NCBI GenBank assembly: GCA_964370625.1 | Contig: CAYJKB010000009.1 | Location: 1-55,317 of the forward strand | Direction of reading: 5' to 3' | Length of the DNA: 55,317 nucleotides | From: CAYJKB01 sp964370625 | Lineage (GTDB): Bacteria > Bacillota > Clostridia > Oscillospirales > Butyricicoccaceae | Position numbers and translations under genes: made by a program | Shown: positions 51,201 to 55,317 of the stretch, piece after piece | Numbering within the stretch: the stretch's first letter is position 1 | Layout of the letters: every line of letters begins with the position of its first letter | Notes under the pieces: generated by a model | Database searches by the model: none | Told to the model about the DNA's origin: nothing | What the model saw: only the letters and a program-made list of their open reading frames with translations

Positions 51201-51878
51201 ATGAAAGAACATGTTATATTACTCGTGCATGGTTTTGGCGGTGGAACTTACGAAGTTGAATATCTAGCAGATTATTTAAAATCTCATGGATATGAAGTCG
51301 TAATGCCTACTATTTATGGTCATGGAACTAGCAAAAAAGATTTCGCAAAATCAAAGCATGAACAATGGATTATTAGTATTAAAAGAGAATATATTAAGCT
51401 TTCAAAAATATATAAAAAAGTCACACTCATAGGTTTTTCTATGGGTGGACTTATTTCTACACACCTTGCAACACATAAGCAAGTAGATAAAATGGTGTTT
51501 GTTAATTGTCCAGTGTATTTTTGGAATTTTCCTATAATTTTATCTGATGTGTATGATGGGATTGTTAAAAAAGAGTATGAAAAATTAAAAAGATATTCAG
51601 AGTCTTTTAATAAATCTCCGATTAAAGCTTGTATTGAATTTTTAAAAATCTTAGTAAATACACGTTCTAAGTTTGAAGAAATTAAAAAACCACTTTTAAT
51701 TATTCAATGTACAAGAGATGAAACAGTATTACCAGCTAGTGCAAAATTTATTTATAAAAAGGTGAAAAAATATTCTAAATTAAAGCTTTATAAGGGTGGA
51801 TGTCATAGAGTTTTATATATTGATAATCCTTTGCGTGATAAAATTTGTAAAGATATACTTAAATTTTTAAAAAAATAA
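51201..51878 (+). CDS. Alpha/beta hydrolase (carboxylesterase-like)
   Basis: A 225-residue serine hydrolase of the S33/esterase type. The nucleophile elbow is GFSMGG with Ser80; the oxyanion hole motif is HGFGGG near residue 10. An Asp in TRDETV near 175 and His in GGCHRVLY near 203 complete the triad, similar to small thermophilic carboxylesterases. No signal peptide is seen. The ATG lies three bases after the tyrS stop with no ribosome binding site of its own; it may depend on read-through from tyrS. Substrate unknown. Confidence 0.82.
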   Translation: MKEHVILLVHGFGGGTYEVEYLADYLKSHGYEVVMPTIYGHGTSKKDFAKSKHEQWIISIKREYIKLSKIYKKVTLIGFSMGGLISTHLATHKQVDKMVFVNCPVYFWNFPIILSDVYDGIVKKEYEKLKRYSESFNKSPIKACIEFLKILVNTRSKFEEIKKPLLIIQCTRDETVLPASAKFIYKKVKKYSKLKLYKGGCHRVLYIDNPLRDKICKDILKFLKK

Positions 51879-51897
51879 TTTTGGAGGAAAAGAAAAA

Positions 51898-52695
51898 ATG
51901 AAACTAACTAAAAAAATTTTAGCAGGAACTCTTGCGCTTTGTTCAGTGTTTACACTTGGTGTAATTGCATCTGATAATGTATATGATATTACAGCAAAAC
52001 TATCAGGAGATATCAAAGTTTATGTAGATAAAGAATTACAAACTTTCCAAGATGCAAATGGTGAAACAGTTTATCCAATTATTTATAATGGAACTACATA
52101 TCTTCCTGTTCGTGCTATTGGTGGACTTATGGGGAAAGAAGTACACTGGGATAACGACACTCGCTCAATATCTTTGGGCGAAAAATTTGAAGAAACTACC
52201 GAAACTCCAGAAACACCTGAAGTTACAGAATATAACAGAATGAATCCGGCTCCAATTGGTGTATCTCAAACAGTTGGTGCAAAAATTCTATTGAATGAAT
52301 ATAATGCACGTGTTACAGTAAATTCTGTTGTTCGTGGTGAAGAAGCATGGGATATGATTTATAATGAAAATGAATATGCTCCAAAACCAAAAGACGGTAA
52401 AGAATACATTTTAGCTAATGTTACTATGGAAATTTTAGATTCAACTGAAGAAGATACAATTTATTTTAATCATCTTGCATTTAGCATTTTCTCAACTGAT
52501 TATGTTGCACAAAATGGAACAATTATGACAACTAGTTCAATTCCATCACCTGCATTTGGTGGAAATGTTTATGCTGGTGGAAAACTTGAAGGTTATGTTC
52601 CGATTATGGTGGATATAACTGATGAAAATCCAAAACTTACTTTTGGAATTACAAATACAAATCCTGATGGAATTTGGTTTGATTTAGGCAAATAA
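51898..52695 (+). CDS. Secreted stalk-domain protein (copper amine oxidase N-like)
   Basis: A 265-residue protein with an N-terminal signal peptide (charged KLTKK, a hydrophobic stretch to about residue 24). Next is the stalk-type domain, VYPIIYNGTTYLPVRAIGGLMG, about residues 38-98, often annotated as copper amine oxidase N-terminal domain. After a Thr/Pro/Glu-rich linker (99-112), the C-terminal half (about 115-265) looks like a DUF4352/DUF5105-type immunoglobulin-like domain. No catalytic or metal-binding residues are obvious. It is probably a surface protein. GGAGG precedes the ATG and a strong hairpin follows. Confidence 0.8.
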   Translation: MKLTKKILAGTLALCSVFTLGVIASDNVYDITAKLSGDIKVYVDKELQTFQDANGETVYPIIYNGTTYLPVRAIGGLMGKEVHWDNDTRSISLGEKFEETTETPETPEVTEYNRMNPAPIGVSQTVGAKILLNEYNARVTVNSVVRGEEAWDMIYNENEYAPKPKDGKEYILANVTMEILDSTEEDTIYFNHLAFSIFSTDYVAQNGTIMTTSSIPSPAFGGNVYAGGKLEGYVPIMVDITDENPKLTFGITNTNPDGIWFDLGK

Positions 52696-52701
52696 AAATA
52701 T

Positions 52702-52761
52702 AGGGTGTAACACAAAAGCTATAATAATTAAAATTATAAAAAGCTTATATTGTTACACCCT
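52702..52761 (+). terminator. Terminator after the stalk-domain gene
   Basis: AGGGTGTAACA (52702-52712) pairs perfectly with TGTTACACCCT (52751-52761), with an AAGCT.../AGCTT inner pair and TTTAATATT after. Similar in style to the GGGTGTGTCAC terminators at 10181 and 35877. Confidence 0.75.
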
Positions 52762-52787
52762 TTTAATATTAAATTGGAGGGGAAAAA

Positions 52788-53372
52788 ATGAAAAATAAAA
52801 TTAAAATTGGATTTAATTCGCCAGTAATTATTACATTTACAGCTATATGTTTAATCGCTACAATACTAGGTGCGATTACAAATTCATATACAGATACATT
52901 GTTTTTTAGTGTATATAAATCATCACTTACAAATCCTTTGACTTATATAAGATTTGTTGGACATATTTTTGGTCATGCTGATTTTGAGCATTTTTTAGGC
53001 AATATAACATTGCTATTGTTATTAGGACCATTGCTTGAAGAGAAATATGGATCAAAAAAGCTAATACTAATAATATTTGGTACAGCAATAATCACAGGAT
53101 TAATCCAATTTATGTTCTTTAATTCAGCACTTTTAGGAGCTAGCGGAGTGGTATTTGCATTTATTTTGCTATCTTCAATTACAAGTGTGAAAGGCAATGC
53201 AATTCCACTTACATTTATTTTGGTAGCTATTCTTTATATAGGAAATGAGCTTTATAGTGCAATCTTTATTTATGATAATGTATCACAAATTACACATATA
53301 GTTGGTGGGATTTGTGGGGCGAGCTTTGGATTTTTATTAGCTAAAAAGTCTGGGAAATCAGCTATTTCTTAA
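52788..53372 (+). CDS. Rhomboid-family intramembrane serine protease
   Basis: Cuts membrane proteins inside the lipid bilayer. The catalytic dyad is visible: Ser119 in LLGASGVVFAF and His170 in QITHIVGG. His63, Asp65 and His68 in HADFEHFLGN lie in the usual N-terminal family motif position. Six membrane helices are expected in 194 residues. GGAGG precedes the ATG. Its stop codon overlaps the convergent SEDS-like gene by 11 bases. Confidence 0.88.
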   Translation: MKNKIKIGFNSPVIITFTAICLIATILGAITNSYTDTLFFSVYKSSLTNPLTYIRFVGHIFGHADFEHFLGNITLLLLLGPLLEEKYGSKKLILIIFGTAIITGLIQFMFFNSALLGASGVVFAFILLSSITSVKGNAIPLTFILVAILYIGNELYSAIFIYDNVSQITHIVGGICGASFGFLLAKKSGKSAIS

Positions 53373-54765
53373 ATCTATTTGAAAAATTAGAAGTGAAACT
53401 TTTAAAATTTAATATGAGTTTACCATCATCAATGATTATAAAATCACATGTTTGAGATGCTTTAAATGATGGCAAAAAATTATCTTTATATACTTCACCT
53501 GTCCGAAATACAGATAACATAAAACCCATTAATGCAGAATTTATGATAAGCGATAAATTTCCATCAAAGATGAATGGTAAAAAAGAGGCGCTCATTGTAC
53601 CATACCCTAAAGTGTCTAAAAGATAGAAGAAAGAATTAAATACGAATGTTAATATTATTGAAAGTGCAATTAGTGAACCTAATGCACTTTTTTCTTTTAG
53701 TACTTTGTAAATAGAAATAAATGAAAAGAATAATAGTAAACATGTGATAATCACAAAAGTAATCAATCCGAAGTGATTAATTAATTCAGTGAAAGGATAG
53801 TAAATATCAAAATCATTATTGATAGAATTATTACCACCGATAAAAGATGAGTTAGCTATAATTTTTCTTATAGTATAATAAATGTATCCACTGCTATCTA
53901 AATAATTAACAGGATTTAAGTAATTAAAAAGACGGTTTTGTAGGTAATTACTATATGAAAATAAAAAAATCAGACTTAAAGCAATAAAAATTATAATTAA
54001 AATAATCAAAGCTAAAGCATATTTTTTTCTTGTTCCAAAATGATTTCTTATAATAGCAAATAAGAGAATAAAAAGTGAAACAATTGAATAAATTATTAAA
54101 TTTATAAAACTTGGTATAGTCATCAATATAAATGCGAAAGGTAAATAGGCAAAGAAACAAAAAATTATACCTAAATGTCCTTTGTTTCGCTGACTATATA
54201 CAAAAAGTGCAAAACAAAGAGGAAACAAAAGTGAAAAATATATAGGATTGATAATTATACTAAACAATTCAAAAACTAATCTACCATGTATAGTTTCACT
54301 TGAAGTGAACATTAAGATTATAGGAGTTAATACAGTTAAAAAATATATTGTTTTTGGAAACTTACCTAGTAAGCTAAAATCTACAAAATAACAAATTAAA
54401 AAAAGTAAAAATGCAAACAAATAACGTAAATATGGAAAAAATGATATTTGATAGATGTTTTCATTAATAAAATGATTTACTAATGCTCCTAATACCATGA
54501 AAACACCTACTAAGAAAATCATTAGATACTGTGGACATGGTTTGTGTGTTTTATCAAATTGTTGACCAATTTCAACAGCATCTCCCATTTGAAGTATTGC
54601 ATTTTCAGTTGCAGTTAAATCATCTTGACCACTGGATAAATATGCATCACGTTGATCTATAATATGATTTTTTATTTCTGTTTCAACAAAGCCTCTAGCT
54701 CTCTTAAAGCGAATTTGCTGACAAACTAATTTGCAGTATTCATTAATTTTATCAAAGGAAGGCAT
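53362..54765 (-). CDS. SEDS (FtsW/RodA/SpoVE)-like protein with PadR-associated N-domain
   Basis: A 467-residue protein. Residues 1 to about 75 form the soluble helical domain with VETEIKNHIIDQRDAYLSSG and ATENAILQMGDAVEIGQQFD, found on many membrane proteins encoded next to PadR regulators (DUF1700/HAAS-type). The rest has about ten membrane helices. LNPVNYLDSSGY, FTELINHFGLI and LPFIFDGNLSLIINSALMGFML correspond to SEDS glycosyltransferase motifs, but the sequence is divergent and I cannot place the catalytic Asp with certainty. The gene overlaps padR by 14 bases; ATG 54765 has GGAG just upstream. A peptidoglycan or envelope-stress role is inference. Confidence 0.78.
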   Translation of the reverse strand: MPSFDKINEYCKLVCQQIRFKRARGFVETEIKNHIIDQRDAYLSSGQDDLTATENAILQMGDAVEIGQQFDKTHKPCPQYLMIFLVGVFMVLGALVNHFINENIYQISFFPYLRYLFAFLLFLICYFVDFSLLGKFPKTIYFLTVLTPIILMFTSSETIHGRLVFELFSIIINPIYFSLLFPLCFALFVYSQRNKGHLGIIFCFFAYLPFAFILMTIPSFINLIIYSIVSLFILLFAIIRNHFGTRKKYALALIILIIIFIALSLIFLFSYSNYLQNRLFNYLNPVNYLDSSGYIYYTIRKIIANSSFIGGNNSINNDFDIYYPFTELINHFGLITFVIITCLLLFFSFISIYKVLKEKSALGSLIALSIILTFVFNSFFYLLDTLGYGTMSASFLPFIFDGNLSLIINSALMGFMLSVFRTGEVYKDNFLPSFKASQTCDFIIIDDGKLILNFKSFTSNFSNRFKK

Positions 54766-55099
54766 AGCTTAGTCCTCCATTTAAAATATTATTGACAGCT
54801 GAAGAATATGTATTCCATTCTTCGTGTTTTTCTTCAAGAAGAGTTTTACCCTTATCTGTCAAATGATAATATTTTCTAGTGCGTTCTGTTCCGACTTTTT
54901 CTTCGTATGAAGTTACAATTTCTTTTTTTTCAAGTCCATGTAAAATAGGGTAGAGTGTACCTGCTTTTAAATCAAATGTATCATTTGATTTTTGAGCTAA
55001 AGCATCAATCATTTCATAACCATACATATCCTTATCGGAAAGCAATTTCAAAATTAGCGTGGTAGTGCTACCTGTGATTAAACTTTTGTCTATCTTCAT
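54752..55099 (-). CDS. PadR-family transcriptional regulator
   Basis: A 115-residue winged-helix regulator. The core is TLILKLLSDKDMYGYEMIDALAQKS, then LKAGTLYPILHGLEKKEIV and YYHLTDKGKTLLEEK, all PadR signatures. I choose ATG 55099, behind a perfect AAGGAGG (55107-55113); an upstream frame to 55204 runs through the promoter. The downstream SEDS-like gene overlaps its end. Such regulators commonly repress their own operon, and the perfect palindrome at the promoter supports autoregulation. The inducer is unknown. Confidence 0.92.
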   Translation of the reverse strand: MKIDKSLITGSTTTLILKLLSDKDMYGYEMIDALAQKSNDTFDLKAGTLYPILHGLEKKEIVTSYEEKVGTERTRKYYHLTDKGKTLLEEKHEEWNTYSSAVNNILNGGLSYAFL

Positions 55100-55110
55100 G
55101 TATAGACCTC

Positions 55111-55135
55111 CTTTATATAGATTATCTATATAAAG
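55111..55135. promoter_or_regulatory. Perfect 25-bp palindrome, probable PadR operator
   Basis: Two 12-base arms (CTTTATATAGAT and its reverse complement) around one base. It covers the region from the -10 box of the padR promoter to the ribosome binding site, an ideal place for autorepression. A second, weaker repeat with the same TATATAGAT half lies in the promoter spacer (about 55137-55157). Confidence 0.7.
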
Positions 55136-55162
55136 TATATATCGGAAATCTATATATGTCAA
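55134..55162 (-). promoter_or_regulatory. Consensus promoter of padR and the SEDS-like gene
   Basis: On the minus strand: TTGACA (55162-55157), a 17-bp spacer and TATACT (55139-55134), overlapping the palindrome by two bases. Confidence 0.8.
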
Positions 55163-55243
55163 GAAGAACTTAATTTGATATAAACAACTCTTTGTAGAGA
55201 GCATCTGCCAAATTTTGAGATAACGTATTAATAAGACTTTTTA

Positions 55244-55273
55244 TTGACACTTTATCAAAAAAAGGTGTATAAT
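55244..55273 (+). promoter_or_regulatory. Promoter of a gene beyond the right edge
   Basis: TTGACA (55244-55249), an 18-bp spacer and TATAAT (55268-55273), pointing out of the window. Confidence 0.65.
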
Positions 55274-55292
55274 AAAGAAAAAATAACTATTC

Positions 55293-55312
55293 TACAATTG
55301 GTTTAAATTGTA
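55293..55312. promoter_or_regulatory. Inverted repeat just after the right-edge promoter
   Basis: TACAATT-ggttta-AATTGTA, a perfect 7-bp inverted repeat 20 bases after the -10 box. It could be an operator or the start of an RNA leader; the downstream gene is not visible. Confidence 0.35.
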
Positions 55313-55317
55313 ATATT

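Overview
The window is a low-GC (roughly one third G+C) chromosomal segment of an anaerobic clostridial Firmicute, probably gut-associated and probably from a draft or metagenome assembly, because a run of exactly 100 N sits at 37686-37785. Evidence for Clostridia: strong AAGGAG/GGAGG ribosome binding sites, frequent TTG and GTG starts, sigma-A promoters, GatCAB amidotransferase, RemA, CdaA/CdaR, PrkC/PrpC, DUF951, DUF3343 and an OLE RNA/oapA locus. I see no rRNA, tRNA, CRISPR array or complete IS element.

Layout. 1-3680: a cut gene at the left edge, a cytoplasmic asparaginase, a membrane diguanylate cyclase and a tiny cysteine-rich protein. 3245-4830 (minus): operon of DUF4177, DUF951, uridine phosphorylase and a small membrane protein. 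4981-10170 (plus): ligA-gatC-gatA-gatB. 10171-10928: no gene, but a roughly 590-bp MITE-like element with 45-bp terminal inverted repeats. 10929-13975 (minus): AAA ATPase (DUF815), RluA-type pseudouridine synthase, AEC transporter. 14108-15543: DUF3343 plus cysteine desulfurase-like enzyme. 15648-19756: cdaA-cdaR (c-di-AMP), an FAD dehydrogenase and an RseC-like protein. 20498-35869: a long housekeeping run, DnaJ-like, yicC, remA, gmk, rpoZ, coaBC, priA, def, fmt, Zn-peptidase, rsmB, rlmN, prpC, prkC, rsgA, thiN, in the classical Firmicute order (rpe is missing before thiN). 36197-37217: an isolated holin-amidase pair. 37347-42652: ArsC/Spx-like protein, assembly gap, metA, typA, a dicarboxylate-type symporter and a prephenate-dehydratase-like protein.

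The highlight is 42820-43418: a structured noncoding RNA of about 600 nt closed by an AUGGUGGU/ACCACCAU stem, with its own promoter, followed directly by a four-helix membrane protein with a DxxxD motif and then dxs-tlyA-nadK-argR-recN. Size, shape and gene order fit OLE RNA (ornate, large, extremophilic) and its partner OapA. I recognised it from context and foldability, not by a covariance search. After recN come tyrS, an esterase-like hydrolase, a secreted stalk-domain protein and a rhomboid protease. On the minus strand at the right end is a PadR regulator with a perfect 25-bp palindrome at its promoter, controlling a SEDS (FtsW/RodA)-like membrane protein with a PadR-associated N-terminal domain.

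How the genes work together: most of the window is core translation, replication and cell-wall signalling. Several small modules have unresolved roles: OLE/OapA, PadR-SEDS, holin-amidase, DUF3343-desulfurase, transporter plus PDT-like protein, and the MITE. All calls come from reading the sequence; no database search was run.
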